NCBI GenBank assembly: GCA_024233865.1
Contig: JACKPA010000017.1
Span: forward strand, 86,980 to 150,979
DNA: 64,000 nt
Direction of reading: 5' to 3'
DNA from: Leptospiraceae bacterium
GTDB taxonomy: Bacteria > Spirochaetota > Leptospiria > Leptospirales > Leptospiraceae
The notes under the pieces: generated by a model
The model's input: only the letters and a program-made list of their open reading frames with translations
Database searches by the model: none
Told to the model about the DNA's origin: nothing
Shown here: positions 63,749 to 64,000 of the stretch, piece by piece
Layout: each line of letters begins with the position of its first letter
Position numbering within the stretch: position 1 is the first letter of the stretch
Position numbers and translations under genes: made by a program

Positions 63749-64000
63749 AACTAAAGAATCTCCAATTTTATTATATGTAAAATATCACTTCCACATTTTC
63801 CAATAATCAAATAAAATCTACGTGAGTAGTTTGCAATAATAATAAATTTTTTTTTGTAGACATAATAACTTTTATTTAACATTTTCGGAATAATGTAAAA
63901 AAAATATAAAGAAAATCTTCTTACTAATACTTTTTTATTACTATGAATGAGGGTGTATAAGGCTTGTCGAGCTATAATAAATCTTTTTAAATCTATTATA

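Noticed and set aside
1..64000. tRNA, rRNA, CRISPR arrays, prophage or complete insertion sequence
   Set aside because: No cloverleaf-like, rRNA-like or regularly spaced repeat pattern and no transposase were seen. The XerC-like recombinase is tied to hslVU rather than to mobile cargo.

Overview
The window is AT-rich, gene-dense bacterial chromosome. Nearly every base is coding, no intergenic stretch reaches 300 bases, and no tRNA, rRNA or CRISPR array is visible. Gene content points to a spirochaete of the Leptospiraceae (Leptospira or a close relative). The pointers are a Gram-negative envelope with a full Lpt lipopolysaccharide export set, a long FliY (FliM-like N-terminus plus FliN domain) heading fliY-fliO-fliP-fliQ, a kdsA-lptC-lptA-lptB-rpoN-hprK-ptsH-ntrY run, class III adenylate cyclases and a very high density of two-component proteins. 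The assignment rests on recall of gene order and protein style, not on a database search.

Layout. 1-4.4 kb (+): a secreted WG-repeat protein, an overlapping lysine-2,3-aminomutase-like radical SAM enzyme and ATP-grasp ligase, and a small protein coupled to a RadC-like JAMM protein. 4.4-15.9 kb (-): one long same-strand run, read right to left as cheR-cheD-cheB, two sensor kinases, an inositol-monophosphatase-family enzyme, xerC-hslV-hslU, a DUF5674 protein and an unknown. 16-19.1 kb: an ATPase-HDOD fusion, YggT and a receiver-ATPase protein without a canonical phospho-acceptor histidine. 19.4-22.9 kb (+): a secreted protein, an unknown protein, a GH3-type adenylating enzyme and a STAS protein.

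23.1-25.6 kb (-): a CD39/apyrase-type lipoprotein, then a J-domain protein, a FliT-like helical protein and FliS. 25.7-28.1 kb (+): purN, a DUF1569 protein and a second receiver-ATPase paralog. 28.1-36.2 kb: a small inverted-repeat element and a Rieske-cytochrome P450 fusion on the minus strand. Divergent from these is a four-gene plus-strand unit: a FAS-I-like acyltransferase, a chemoreceptor and two kinases. 36.3-45.5 kb: a methyltransferase, adenylate cyclase, proS, CHASE2 adenylate cyclase, dxs, a MITE-like repeat that supplies the dxs stop codon, and a STAS protein.

45.5-64 kb: envelope and flagellar genes. A polyprenyl glycosylphosphotransferase and LptD lie on the minus strand; a GT-B glycosyltransferase-like protein and an outer-membrane protein lie on the plus strand. 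The kdsA-lptC-TPR-lptA-lptB-rpoN-hprK-ptsH-ntrY unit follows, and it converges on fliQ-fliP-fliO-fliY. The LPS genes (KDO synthesis, Lpt bridge, LptD) form the clearest pathway. Signalling is the dominant theme: chemotaxis adaptation enzymes, a chemoreceptor, seven proteins with kinase-type ATPase domains plus the ATPase-HDOD fusion, two cAMP cyclases, two STAS proteins and the HPr/HprK pair.

The most unusual items are the Rieske-P450 fusion, the stand-alone FAS-I-type acyltransferase tied to a signalling operon, the aminomutase/ATP-grasp pair, the GH3 locus, the histidine-less receiver-ATPase paralogs and the J-domain protein in a flagellar chaperone operon.
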